64,000 nt of DNA from an uncultured Myxococcales bacterium (lineage in GTDB: Bacteria; Myxococcota_A; UBA9042; DTJE01). The notes beneath the pieces were generated by a model. It was not told the origin of the DNA. It ran no database searches and saw only the letters and a list, made by a program, of their open reading frames with translations. Positions 1 through 8,647 of the stretch are shown here, one piece after another. The translations under genes and the position numbers were made by a program. Location: the NCBI GenBank assembly GCA_937975765.1, contig CALJUR010000110.1, positions 1 to 64,000 of the forward strand, in the 5' to 3' direction. Position 1 is the stretch's first letter; every line of letters starts with the position of its first letter.

Positions 1-160
1 TAATGTCCAGAAATCCGCAGTCCACTTTTCCGCGGTCCGTCGTGCGCGGCTACAGAAGGAACCCGAGCAGGGCACCGACGGCGCGTTGGACCCTTCGAAT
101 CATCGTTGTCCCCGGCACAGGCTTTGACTATGATTCGGCCAACCTACCTGAGGCCATCGC

Positions 161-595
161 ATGCGCGACTACGACCTTGTGGCCGACGAACCACATGCTG
201 CCCGAACCGGACTTGAGGAGAACGAGCGCAAGTTGGAGTTGTTTCGGGTCTACGCTGACGTGGTTGGATGGATTGGCCTCGTCTTCTTCGCTCTTCTTGG
301 AGTCCTTGCCTTCATCGGGGCACCAGAAGGTGTTGGACGGTCAGTGAAAGTGGTCTTCGCCTTTACGTCGGCACTTCTTGCTTTTGTTTCTTGGGTGACG
401 TGGCGAGGTATCTCCGGGATCGTGGGGAACATGATTCATCGGAGCCGACAACTCGACAGCATCCTAGCGGAGGTTCGCAGCAGCCGGTCTGGCGTAGCAT
501 CGCTTCGAGAGGGGATCGACGAGAACGTCAGGTGGACGAAGAGCGTGACCGAGGCGCTTATCGGCCTTGAGGAGATTCGAGGCAAGAAATCCTGA
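161..595 (+). CDS. hypothetical two-helix membrane protein
   Basis: A 144-residue protein of unknown function. Two hydrophobic segments (about residues 34-53 and 64-82) form a hairpin and are followed by a charged, probably coiled-coil tail rich in Arg, Glu and Ser (about 90-144). A GAGG about 8 bases before the ATG is a modest ribosome site. Base composition is clearly less GC-rich than in genes after 1.9 kb, with many TTC, CTT and GTT codons. I do not recognise a family; a small membrane-anchored accessory protein is possible but not shown. Confidence 0.6.
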   Translation: MRDYDLVADEPHAARTGLEENERKLELFRVYADVVGWIGLVFFALLGVLAFIGAPEGVGRSVKVVFAFTSALLAFVSWVTWRGISGIVGNMIHRSRQLDSILAEVRSSRSGVASLREGIDENVRWTKSVTEALIGLEEIRGKKS

Positions 596-737
596 CCGGG
601 GCCGACCCGATTCTGACCTTCCTGACGTGCTGGCCGAGATCGCCGATCAGGACAGGCTCCTAGCACAGAGCGTGCATTGACGCCCCCCGACCGGAAAGAC
701 TAAACTGCCGCTGCCCCTGAACGATGAGGAAGATCGG

Positions 738-986
738 ATGTCACTGAAGGATGAACTGCTCCGCGCAACCCGTGAAAGCCCTACCGAGTTCCGCGACGCA
801 CTCAAAGACCCGCAAGTCGCCAAGGCACTGGGCTCCGTTGGCGTGCTCCCGAAGGTCCTGGAGCTCCATGCTCCCTCGGCAGGTTCCAGGAAGAAGGATG
901 GGCTGGGGCCGACCCTCTGCGGAATCAACGGAACCAGGCATGCCGTCGTGACCTGCGGACGGTGCAAGAAACTCCTGGGCGTGTAG
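738..986 (+). CDS. small hypothetical protein with C-terminal Cys pair
   Basis: An 82-residue soluble protein of unknown function. The N-terminal half is a charged helix (residues 2-45). The C-terminus holds Cys61, Cys72 and Cys75 in a CxxC-like arrangement (CGRCKK), which could bind a metal. A purine-rich site (GAGGAAG) lies 5 bases before the ATG. The three genes left of the tRNA share a lower GC content and no recognisable function. Confidence 0.5.
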   Translation: MSLKDELLRATRESPTEFRDALKDPQVAKALGSVGVLPKVLELHAPSAGSRKKDGLGPTLCGINGTRHAVVTCGRCKKLLGV

Positions 987-1007
987 TGGAACTCTCGGGC
1001 CGGGCTG

Positions 1008-1442
1008 TCACGCCTTCCGGAGGTTCCGAGCCCAGGCCCTCTGGCCATTGCCCCCCTTGAAGAACACGAGCCCGTCTTTCTGGATCGACGAAATCGCCAT
1101 CTCGCCCCTTTCCGGGTGTCCTACGTGGCTCACGATGTCCCCAGGACCGAGGTGCTGGCTCTCTACAGACTCCAGGTTCAGTTGGGTCAGGATGTTGTCG
1201 ATGACCGCTGCTCCGACGCGGCGAGAACTCGACCCGATGTCGAAGCCGAACTTCGTCGCGAGCGCCACCTGCTTGGGGGAGGGCATGCCCAGGTCGCGGC
1301 CCCAGAAGTCACGGTCGATCACGTCCTCGATCCGGGCGACGGCAACGCCAAGGGTCTCCCCGCGGAGTTCGAGGCCAACACGGTGCCCGAAATCGACCTG
1401 CTGTTCGTCGCAGGCGGGAACCTTGTCCATCGCCTTCTTCAC
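1008..1442 (-). CDS. hypothetical protein
   Basis: A 144-residue soluble protein that I do not recognise. The GTG start at 1442 is chosen because GGAGG lies six bases upstream on the minus strand. The sequence has no signal peptide or membrane segment. It contains a Gly-rich C-terminal stretch (FFKGGNGQRAW) that could be a small beta fold. It converges on the 82-residue gene with only 21 bases between the stops. Confidence 0.5.
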   Translation of the reverse strand: MKKAMDKVPACDEQQVDFGHRVGLELRGETLGVAVARIEDVIDRDFWGRDLGMPSPKQVALATKFGFDIGSSSRRVGAAVIDNILTQLNLESVESQHLGPGDIVSHVGHPERGEMAISSIQKDGLVFFKGGNGQRAWARNLRKA

Positions 1443-1510
1443 GAGGTGCCTCCGATGCGGGTGCCCCGATCGTACAGCACCCGCGGTTTCAAACCCGTCC
1501 CCTGACCCAC

Positions 1511-1554
1511 TGCTGCGACCTACTGCTGCGACCCGGGGGAGTGCTGCGACCTAC
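1511..1554. repeat. three copies of TGCTGCGACC
   Basis: TGCTGCGACC occurs at 1511-1520, 1524-1533 and 1542-1551; the first and third copies continue as TGCTGCGACCTAC. The array lies in the non-coding stretch between the hypothetical gene ending the left segment and the tRNA-Gly terminator. Function unknown; it could be the remnant of a mobile element end. Confidence 0.55.
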
Positions 1555-1582
1555 GGGTTGAAAACGGGGGTGCCTGAACACA

Positions 1583-1611
1583 CGAAAGCCCCGGGGTTAC
1601 CGGGGCTTTCG
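1583..1611 (-). terminator. tRNA-Gly terminator hairpin
   Basis: Perfect 12-bp inverted repeat: CGAAAGCCCCGG at 1583-1594 pairs with 1600-1611, with a 5-base loop. It starts one base after the tRNA-Gly CCA end on the minus strand, the position and base composition expected of an intrinsic terminator. The following T-tract is weak. Confidence 0.8.
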
Positions 1612-1612
1612 T

Positions 1613-1687
<75 letters not shown>

Positions 1688-1710
1688 AGCCTGTCAAAGA
1701 AACCGCCGAG

Positions 1711-1739
1711 AATTTAGCGGCGAAGGTCGAACCTGTCAA
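1711..1739 (-). promoter_or_regulatory. sigma-70-type promoter of tRNA-Gly
   Basis: On the minus strand, TTGACA (1739-1734) is followed by a 17-base spacer and TAAATT (1716-1711). The expected transcription start lies about 15-20 bases before the mature tRNA 5' end at 1687. A perfect -35 box and a near-consensus -10 box are rare in this GC-rich DNA. Confidence 0.8.
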
Positions 1740-1829
1740 GCATGAAATTGCGGGGGATGCGCCGGGGGGCCGCCCTGCGACTGGCCCGGCGGGTCAAAGG
1801 GCTTGCACGGCGAGGGGTTGATTGTCGAA

Positions 1830-1847
1830 ACGGACGACTACGTCCGT
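1830..1847. promoter_or_regulatory. 7-bp inverted repeat, candidate operator
   Basis: ACGGACG at 1830-1836 and its exact complement CGTCCGT at 1841-1847 surround a 4-base loop. The site ends six bases before the TTGACA box of the aldehyde dehydrogenase promoter, a common place for a regulator to bind. The regulator is unknown. Confidence 0.45.
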
Positions 1848-1853
1848 ATGGAC

Positions 1854-1882
1854 TTGACACGTGCGCCGCGATGCGTCAACCT
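1854..1882 (+). promoter_or_regulatory. candidate promoter of the aldehyde dehydrogenase gene
   Basis: TTGACA at 1854-1859 is a perfect -35 box. A weak -10-like CAACCT follows at 1877-1882 after 17 bases. The start codon is at 1913. Confidence 0.45.
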
Positions 1883-1912
1883 TGCCGCACCCTTTGCCGA
1901 TGAGGCTGCCCG

Positions 1913-3502
1913 ATGGCCCGGAAGCTGGATCACCCCGACAGGAACGTGCTGGTGTCCCTGAATCCCGCGACGCTGGAGGAACTGGGCCGGATCCCGCTCG
2001 CGACGCCGGAACAGGTCAAGGCCGCGGTGGACGCCGCGCAGGCCGCCTTCCCGTCGTGGTCCGCGCTGCCGATCCGGGAACGTGCGAAGTACCTGCTGCG
2101 CGCCCGGGACTGGCTGCTGGAGAACGTCGACGAGGCGTGCACCACGATTTCCAGCGAGAACGGCAAGCCGCGGACCGAGGCGCTGACCGCCGAGGTGTTC
2201 ACGGTCGCGGACCTGATCACCCGCTACGCGAAGCGCGGGCCCGAACTGCTGGTGGACCAGCCGCTGTCGCTGGGCAACCCGCTGATGAAGGCCACGAAGT
2301 GCAGCCGCCTGGTCCACGAGCCGCTGGGCGTGATCGCCGTCGTGTCGCCCTGGAACTACCCCTTCGGCATCCCGGCCTCGGGCATCGTGTTCGCGCTGCT
2401 GGCCGGCAACACCGTCGTCTTCAAGCCGGCGTCCGACACGGCCCTGATCGGCCTGCTGATCGACCGCATGATGAACGAGGGCGGCGGGCTGCCGAAGGGC
2501 GTCCTGACCACCGTCGTGGCGTCCGGATCGTCGATGGGCAGCACGCTGTTCGAGCCGCCGGTGAAGAAGGTCGTCTTCACGGGCAGCACCGACGTGGGCC
2601 GCAAGATCCAGTCGATCTGCGCGAAGCACTTCATCCCGACCGTGCAGGAACTGGGCGGCAAGGACCCGATGGTCGTGTGCGAGGACGCCGACTGGGAACT
2701 GGCGGCGGCGGGCGCGGTCTGGGGCGCCTTCACGAACTGCGGCCAGGTCTGCGCGTCGGTGGAACGCGTCTACGTGCACCGGTCGATCTACGACAAGTTC
2801 GTGGCGCGCGTCGTGGAACTGACGAAGGCGCTGCGCGTGGGCCCGGACACGGGCTTCGACGTGGACGTGGGCCCGATGGCCAACCTGGAACAGCTGCATG
2901 TCGTCGAGAAGCACGTGAACGAGGCGGTGGAGAAGGGCGCGAAGGTGCTGGTCGGCGGCAAGCGGCCGGACCACCTGAAGGGATACTTCTACCTGCCGAC
3001 GGTGCTGGTGGACACCGACCACACGATGTCCTGCGTGATGGAGGAGACCTTCGGCCCGACGATGCCGATCATGGCGTTCGACACCGAGGACGAGGCGGTG
3101 CGGCTGGCCAACGACTCGCCGTTCGGGCTGACGGCGTCGGTGTGGACGAAGGACCGCGCCCGGGGCGACGCGCTGGCCCGGCGCATCCAGGCGGGCACCG
3201 TGACGGTCAACGACTGCGTGTACACGTACGGCGTGATCGAGACGCCGTGGCAGGGCATGAAGGAGTCGGGCATGGGCTGCTCGCACTCCGACCGCGGCCT
3301 GATGGAGTTCGTGTACCCGAAGCACATCAACGTCGATCGGTCGCCGGCGTTCATGCGGCGGCGCATGTGGTGGTTCCCCTACTCGAAGACGGGCTACGAC
3401 GTCCAGAAGATGGCGGTCAAGGCGTTCGTCAACGCGAAGGACATGCCGAAACTGGCGGTGTCGTTCGTGACCCGCGGCGACGTGCGGCGCCTGTTCGTGT
3501 AG
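1913..3502 (+). CDS. NAD(P)-dependent aldehyde dehydrogenase
   Basis: A 529-residue cytoplasmic enzyme of the aldehyde dehydrogenase superfamily, oxidising an aldehyde to a carboxylate. Key residues are present: Asn148 in SPWNYP, Lys171 in VVFKPAS, the nucleotide-binding FTGSTDVG (about 222-229), the general base Glu246 in ELGGKDP, and the nucleophile Cys280 in NCGQVCASVERV. EETFGP lies near residue 380. A C-terminal extension of about 50 residues with a Trp/Tyr-rich patch (about 480-529) goes beyond the usual 480-500 residues and may help oligomerisation or substrate choice. The substrate cannot be fixed; the overall look is succinate-semialdehyde-like. It is monocistronic, with a palindromic site and a TTGACA box just upstream. 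Confidence 0.93.
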   Translation: MARKLDHPDRNVLVSLNPATLEELGRIPLATPEQVKAAVDAAQAAFPSWSALPIRERAKYLLRARDWLLENVDEACTTISSENGKPRTEALTAEVFTVADLITRYAKRGPELLVDQPLSLGNPLMKATKCSRLVHEPLGVIAVVSPWNYPFGIPASGIVFALLAGNTVVFKPASDTALIGLLIDRMMNEGGGLPKGVLTTVVASGSSMGSTLFEPPVKKVVFTGSTDVGRKIQSICAKHFIPTVQELGGKDPMVVCEDADWELAAAGAVWGAFTNCGQVCASVERVYVHRSIYDKFVARVVELTKALRVGPDTGFDVDVGPMANLEQLHVVEKHVNEAVEKGAKVLVGGKRPDHLKGYFYLPTVLVDTDHTMSCVMEETFGPTMPIMAFDTEDEAVRLANDSPFGLTASVWTKDRARGDALARRIQAGTVTVNDCVYTYGVIETPWQGMKESGMGCSHSDRGLMEFVYPKHINVDRSPAFMRRRMWWFPYSKTGYDVQKMAVKAFVNAKDMPKLAVSFVTRGDVRRLFV

Positions 3503-3578
3503 GCCGCATCCGGCATCCGCCCCTTCCCCCCGCGCCGGCCAATCCCTATCCTATCCCCGTCCCGAGACCGGTGAACCG

Positions 3579-5753
3579 ATGGCGCTGACCGTGTCCGACA
3601 TCCTGCAGAAGGTCCTGGCGTACCAGCCCGGCGCCGACGTCGCGCTGCTGCGTCGCGCCTACGATTGGGCCGAGGCCGCGCACGCGGGCCAGGTCCGCAT
3701 GTCCGGCATCCCGTACATCCAGCACGCGCTGGGCGTGGCCGACATCGTCGCCACGCTGAAGCTGGACGTGCCCAGCCTGTGCGCCGCGCTGCTGCACGAC
3801 GCGCGCGCCGAGGACCCGAACCGCGGCAAGGCCCTGGAGGAGGGGTTCGGGAAGGAGATCGCCGCGATCGTCGAGGGCGTGTCCAAGCTGCAGCGGTACC
3901 AGTTCACGTCCCGGCAGGAGTCGCAGGCCGAGAACTTCAAGAAGATGCTGGTCGCGATGTCGCGCGACATCCGGGTGCTGCTGGTGAAGCTGGCGGACCG
4001 GCTGTACAACATGCGCGACGTCACCTACCTGCCGCCGGATCGCCAGCGCGAGATGTCCGAAGAGACGCTGCGCATCTACTCGCCGCTGGCCGAGCGGCTG
4101 GGCATCAGCTGGATCCGCACGGAACTGGAAGACGTGGCCTTCCGCGTCCTGGACCCCGAGGACTACGCGTCCCTGCACGAGCAGGCCGAGAAGCGGCTGG
4201 CCGAGCAGGCGGGCTTCGTCGGCGAGGTGATCGAGACGATCCGGGCGACGCTGCAGAAGGCGGGCCTGCAGGGCTTCGAGGTGTACGGCCGCCGCAAGAA
4301 CCTGTACGGCATCTTCCGGAAGATGCGCGCCCAGGGCATCGACCTGGACCGCGTGTACGACTTCGTGGCGTTCCGGGTCATTTGCAAGGACGTGCCGGAC
4401 TGCTGGCAGGTGCTGGGCCACGTGCACAACCTGTGGACGCCCATCCCCGCGCGGTTCAAGGACTACATCAACGTCCCGAAGGCGAACGGGTACCGCAGCC
4501 TGCACACGTCGGTCTTCGGGCCGCGCGGCGAGCCGATGGAGATCCAGATCCGCACCTTCGAGATGCACCGGGTGGCGGAATCGGGGATCGCGGCGCACTG
4601 GACCTACAAGGAGGGCGGCGCGGTCCAGATGCGGGACCAGGAGCGCTTCAACTGGCTGAAGCAACTGATCGACTGGGCGCAGGAGGTCCGCAACCCCGGC
4701 GAGTTCATGGAATCGGTGCAGGACGCGCTGTTCGTGGACGAGATCTTCGCGTTCACGCCGAAGGGCGACCTGCGGGTGCTGCGCGACGGGGCGACGGCGC
4801 TGGACTTCGCGTACGACATCCACAGCGAGGTGGGGCACACCTGCGTGGGGACGCGCGTGAACGGCCGGCTGGTGCCGCTGGCCACCATGCTGCGGTCGGG
4901 CGACCTGGTCGAGATCATGACGTCCAAGACGGCCCGACCCAAGCGCGACTGGCTGGCGTTCGTGAAGACGTCGAAGGCGCAGAACAAGATCAAGCAGTTC
5001 CTGCAGGCCGAGGAACGGGCGCACGCGGCGGAGATCGGCCGGCAGATGCTGGACAAGGAACTGAAGCGCGCCGGCACGAACCTGAAGAAGCTGCTGGACG
5101 GCGGCGAGACCGAGAGGAAGGTGCTGTCGCAGTTCCGGTGCGGCGGGCCCGAGGACCTGATCCACGCGGTGGCGACGGGGCGCGTGAAGGCGTCGGACGT
5201 GGTCGAGTTCCTGGTGCCGAACGCGGCGCCGCCCGCGCCGGAACCGGAGTTCGTGGAACGCGACCCCGGGAAGATGCGGGAACTGTTCAAGTACCGGTCG
5301 GAGGGCATCGCGGTGGACGGCGTCGAGGACATGCTGCTGCACCTGGGCAAGTGCTGCAGCCCGATCCCCGGGGACGACATCGTGGCGTTCGTGACGCGCG
5401 GTCGCGGCGTGACCATCCACGTGCGGTCGTGCCCGTCCATCGCGGTGGCGGATCCGGACCGGATGCTGGACGCGCACTGGATGCGGGAGACGGGCGGGGT
5501 GTTCGGGGTGCCGGTGGCGCTGACGTGCGTGGACGAGCCGGGCATCCTGGCCAAGGTCACCAAGGAGATCGGCGACCGGAAGTCGAACATCGCGTCGATC
5601 CTGACGCGGTCGCTGGGGGACGGGCAGACCGAGATCCGCATGGTGCTGCAGGTGCAGGACCAGGCCCAGCTGGACGGGATCCTTCGCGCGCTGCGGCGCG
5701 TGAAGGGGGTGGAAGAGGCCGACCGCCTGCGCCAGTCCCCGGGCACGGAGTAG
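3579..5753 (+). CDS. rel: RelA/SpoT-type (p)ppGpp synthetase, hydrolase motif altered
   Basis: A 724-residue long RelA/SpoT homologue of the stringent response. Order: HD hydrolase domain (about 22-155), synthetase domain (about 230-345; RRKNLYGIFRKM and RFKDYINVPKANGYRSLHT), TGS (387-450), a Cys-rich region (KCCSPIPGDD, about 590-600) and ACT (about 645-720). The synthetase carries RFKD (292-295), the signature of bifunctional Rel/SpoT rather than RelA. In the HD domain the metal ligands His49, His73, Asp74 and Asp140, plus Asn144, are kept. The usual HDxxED is HDARAED, so in register with the conserved FG at 90-91 the catalytic Glu-Asp pair is replaced by Ala77-Glu78. Hydrolysis may therefore be weak or lost. 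It appears to be the only such gene in the window and is transcribed alone. Confidence 0.95.
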   Translation: MALTVSDILQKVLAYQPGADVALLRRAYDWAEAAHAGQVRMSGIPYIQHALGVADIVATLKLDVPSLCAALLHDARAEDPNRGKALEEGFGKEIAAIVEGVSKLQRYQFTSRQESQAENFKKMLVAMSRDIRVLLVKLADRLYNMRDVTYLPPDRQREMSEETLRIYSPLAERLGISWIRTELEDVAFRVLDPEDYASLHEQAEKRLAEQAGFVGEVIETIRATLQKAGLQGFEVYGRRKNLYGIFRKMRAQGIDLDRVYDFVAFRVICKDVPDCWQVLGHVHNLWTPIPARFKDYINVPKANGYRSLHTSVFGPRGEPMEIQIRTFEMHRVAESGIAAHWTYKEGGAVQMRDQERFNWLKQLIDWAQEVRNPGEFMESVQDALFVDEIFAFTPKGDLRVLRDGATALDFAYDIHSEVGHTCVGTRVNGRLVPLATMLRSGDLVEIMTSKTARPKRDWLAFVKTSKAQNKIKQFLQAEERAHAAEIGRQMLDKELKRAGTNLKKLLDGGETERKVLSQFRCGGPEDLIHAVATGRVKASDVVEFLVPNAAPPAPEPEFVERDPGKMRELFKYRSEGIAVDGVEDMLLHLGKCCSPIPGDDIVAFVTRGRGVTIHVRSCPSIAVADPDRMLDAHWMRETGGVFGVPVALTCVDEPGILAKVTKEIGDRKSNIASILTRSLGDGQTEIRMVLQVQDQAQLDGILRALRRVKGVEEADRLRQSPGTE

Positions 5754-5765
5754 GGACGGGGGGAT

Positions 5766-5787
5766 GGCGGGGGACGGGGCCCCCGCC
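5766..5787. repeat. family B GC-rich palindrome, copy 1
   Basis: GGCGGGGG (5766-5773) and CCCCCGCC (5780-5787) form an 8-bp hairpin with the loop ACGGGG, followed by CTACAAC. Similar palindromes lie at 48615-48648, about 51642-51669, 61951-61981 and 63396-63425. Placed 13 bases after the rel stop it could also act as a transcription barrier. Confidence 0.65.
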
Positions 5788-5825
5788 CTACAACGCTACG
5801 CGCGACGCGCGCCCGCTTTTTCGGG

Positions 5826-5831
5826 TACAAT
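5826..5831 (+). promoter_or_regulatory. -10-like TACAAT before the Cys-rich lipoprotein gene
   Basis: TACAAT lies 27 bases upstream of the ATG at 5859 in otherwise GC-rich DNA. No good -35 box is visible at the expected distance. Confidence 0.35.
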
Positions 5832-5858
5832 CCCCACGGTTCGGACGCGGGGAATCCC

Positions 5859-8636
5859 ATGAAGCGGCTCCTGGCGATCGGCATCCTGGCGGCGGCCTGC
5901 TGCGCCCTGGTGGCATGCGGTGGCGGCCACGACACCCCCAAGGACGACGGGACCGGGGACGCCCTGGACGTCCTGCCGACGGAGGAGGTCGGCGGCGTCG
6001 AGGACGTCGAGGTCGCGGGCGACGAGGCGTCCGACGAGGCGATGGAGGAGGACCTGGAACCGGACTACTCCCGGGACATCCTGCAGGACTTCGGTGGCGA
6101 CGAGGGCGCGGACGCCGCGGACGTCGAGGCCGAGGTGCCCCCCGACGTCGAGGAGGCGGTCGACGAGTCGGGCGAGGAGTGCACGGGCCCCTGGTGCGTC
6201 CCCTGCACCGACGACGGCCTGCCTTGCACCACCGAGGAACACGACCCGGAGACCGGGGAGTGCGTGGCGATCCTGCTGCCGAACTTCTGCCTGATCGAAG
6301 GCGCGTGCTGGTTCCTGATGCAGCCCTCGCCGGAGAACCCGTGCCTGTTCTGCGTGCCCGCGACGGCCATGGACGCGTTCTCGCCGTCCGCCGGCCTGCC
6401 GTGCGACGACCAGGATCTGTGCACCAGCGGCGACCAGTGCGACGACGCCGGCGCGTGCCAGCCCGGCCCCTCGCTGGACTGCAACGACAGCAACGATTGC
6501 ACGTTCGACGAGTGCGACCCGCGCGTGGGATGCAAGTACACGAACCGCGCCAGCACGTGCGACGACCACAACGCCTGCACGTACGGCGACAACTGCCAGA
6601 ACCGCGTCTGCACCGGCTACCCGCTGAACTGCAACGACAACAACCCGTGCACCAACGACTCGTGCGAGCCGGCCTTCGGGTGCCTGAACGTCGCGAACAC
6701 GAACCCTTGCAACGACAACAACGCCTGCACCGAGAACGACGTCTGCACGGACAAGGCGTGCCGCGGCACCGCGATCACGTGCGACGACCACAACACGTGC
6801 ACCCGGGACTCTTGCAACGAGAACATCGGCTGCGTCTTCCAGGCGGACATGGCGCTGTTGTGCACGGACGACAACGCCTGCACGACCAACGACCACTGTA
6901 CGAAGGCCGCCGGGGAGACCTGGCCGCACTGCGAGGGCTACGCCCGGGTCTGCGACGACCTGAACGCCTGCACGCTGGACGCGTGCGACCCGTTGTCGGG
7001 GTGCGTCTACACGCCGTACGTGCCGGAAGTGAACCCGTGCGCGGCGGGGGGCGACGCCTGCACCGAGCACGCGACCTGCGTGGACGGCGCCTGCGTGGGG
7101 CTGCCGAAGGACTGCGACGACCTCGACGCCTGCACGATCGACTCGTGCGAGGTCGCCCTGGGCGGCTGCCAGCACGTGCCCAACCTGGGGGCCTGCGACG
7201 ACGGCAACCCTTGCACCCAGGGCGAGTCCTGCGGGGCGAACGGCTGCAAGGGCGGGATCCCCACGGACTGCGACGACCGCAACCCCTGCACGACCGACGA
7301 CTGCGTGCCGTCGGCGCCGGGTGGCTGCGTGCACACGCCGCTGTCGGGCACCTGCGCGGACCCGAACCCGTGCTCGTTCTCGGGCTGGGGCACCTGCGTG
7401 AACGGCGTCTGCGTCAGCGTGGTCAAGGACTGCGACGACGGCAACTCGTGCACGATCGACTCGTGCGACGCGTCCGGCGCCTGCATCCACACCATCAACG
7501 TCGGCGGCGGCTGCGAGGACGGGAACGCCTGCACGGTGAACGAGCAGTGCACGGCGGGCGGGGTCTGCGAGGGCGGCGTGCCGCGCGATTGCAACGACCG
7601 CAACGTCTGCACCATCGACGAGTGCAACAACAAGGTGGGTTGCGTCTACACCCCGACGCCCGGCTCCTGCAGCGACGGCAGCGTCTGCACGCAGAACGAC
7701 CAGTGCGAGGCGGGCGTGTGCGTGGGCCAGCCCATCATCTGCGAGGACGACAACTACTGCACCGACAACGAGTGCGACCCGATCGGCGGCTGCTACTACC
7801 CGCCGGTCTCGCGCCCGTGCGACGACGACAACATCTGCACCATCGACGACCAGTGCATCGCGGGGGCCTGCGTCGGCCTGTCGCTGTTCGAGGACCCGTC
7901 GGTGAAGGCGGGGCGCCTGTCGATCGGCGTGTCCGGCAACCCGGGCCAGGGCGTCGACGTGGACGGGCTGGAGACCACCTGCTCGCCGAAGGGGTGGTGC
8001 GTCCAGGGCATCGACAACAACTTCATGTGGGCGGCCTTCCTGTTCAACGACCAGATCCTGAAGGCCAACACGGCCGGCACGCTGGCGCTGCTGGTCGAGG
8101 CCGAGGAACCCGGCCCGGGCCCGTTCGACCTGAACCTGTTCTGGGGCCAGCGCATCGCGCCGGCGTCGTGCGACCCGACCAAGCCCGACTGCAACTACGG
8201 CGTCGTCGCCGGCGACCTGCAGGGCGTGTGCGAGCCGGTCCACATCATGGACAACGCGACGCTGGTGGGGACCCGGCTGATCGCCGGCGGCAGGGACTAC
8301 CAGGTGCCTGTGTACCTGGTGATCGGCACGCACCACGTCCAGTTGAACCTCAAATGGGCGAAGGTCCAGATGACCGTCTCCATGACCGACGGCAAGGTCA
8401 TCGCGGGCGCGGGCGCGCTGGGCGGCCTGGTCAACCGGCAGGAGGTCATCGACGGGATCTCGGCCATCCCGCAGTCGGACTTCCCGCCCGGGTCGTACAC
8501 CAAGGACCTGATGCTGCAGGCCCTGGGGATCTACCTGACGGCGGACTTCGACGCGGACGGCGACGGGGTGAAGGAGTCCGTGTCGATGGGCTGGCCGGCG
8601 ACGCTGGTCTCGGCCCACATCATCGGCCCGCTGTGA
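5859..8636 (+). CDS. giant Cys-rich repeat lipoprotein
   Basis: A 925-residue exported lipoprotein. The signal peptide ends in the lipobox LVAC with Cys20. Residues 25-105 are an acidic Asp/Glu/Val/Ala tether. From about 105 to 680 come roughly a dozen Cys-rich units of about 40 residues with the pattern C-D-D-x-N-x-C-T-x-D-x-C...GC, rich in Asp and Asn and so likely disulfide-bonded and calcium-binding. The last 240 residues (about 685-925) are Cys-poor and look like a separate globular domain with a calcium-loop-like DFDADGDGV near the end. Such repeat proteins are typical of Myxococcota surfaces; their function is mostly unknown. An 89-residue secreted protein follows 11 bases later, probably co-transcribed. 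Confidence 0.88.
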   Translation: MKRLLAIGILAAACCALVACGGGHDTPKDDGTGDALDVLPTEEVGGVEDVEVAGDEASDEAMEEDLEPDYSRDILQDFGGDEGADAADVEAEVPPDVEEAVDESGEECTGPWCVPCTDDGLPCTTEEHDPETGECVAILLPNFCLIEGACWFLMQPSPENPCLFCVPATAMDAFSPSAGLPCDDQDLCTSGDQCDDAGACQPGPSLDCNDSNDCTFDECDPRVGCKYTNRASTCDDHNACTYGDNCQNRVCTGYPLNCNDNNPCTNDSCEPAFGCLNVANTNPCNDNNACTENDVCTDKACRGTAITCDDHNTCTRDSCNENIGCVFQADMALLCTDDNACTTNDHCTKAAGETWPHCEGYARVCDDLNACTLDACDPLSGCVYTPYVPEVNPCAAGGDACTEHATCVDGACVGLPKDCDDLDACTIDSCEVALGGCQHVPNLGACDDGNPCTQGESCGANGCKGGIPTDCDDRNPCTTDDCVPSAPGGCVHTPLSGTCADPNPCSFSGWGTCVNGVCVSVVKDCDDGNSCTIDSCDASGACIHTINVGGGCEDGNACTVNEQCTAGGVCEGGVPRDCNDRNVCTIDECNNKVGCVYTPTPGSCSDGSVCTQNDQCEAGVCVGQPIICEDDNYCTDNECDPIGGCYYPPVSRPCDDDNICTIDDQCIAGACVGLSLFEDPSVKAGRLSIGVSGNPGQGVDVDGLETTCSPKGWCVQGIDNNFMWAAFLFNDQILKANTAGTLALLVEAEEPGPGPFDLNLFWGQRIAPASCDPTKPDCNYGVVAGDLQGVCEPVHIMDNATLVGTRLIAGGRDYQVPVYLVIGTHHVQLNLKWAKVQMTVSMTDGKVIAGAGALGGLVNRQEVIDGISAIPQSDFPPGSYTKDLMLQALGIYLTADFDADGDGVKESVSMGWPATLVSAHIIGPL

Positions 8637-8647
8637 GGGGATCGATC

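Noticed and set aside
3..347. 114-codon frame at the left edge
   Set aside because: Overlaps the more protein-like 144-residue frame and has no hydrophobic or domain pattern.
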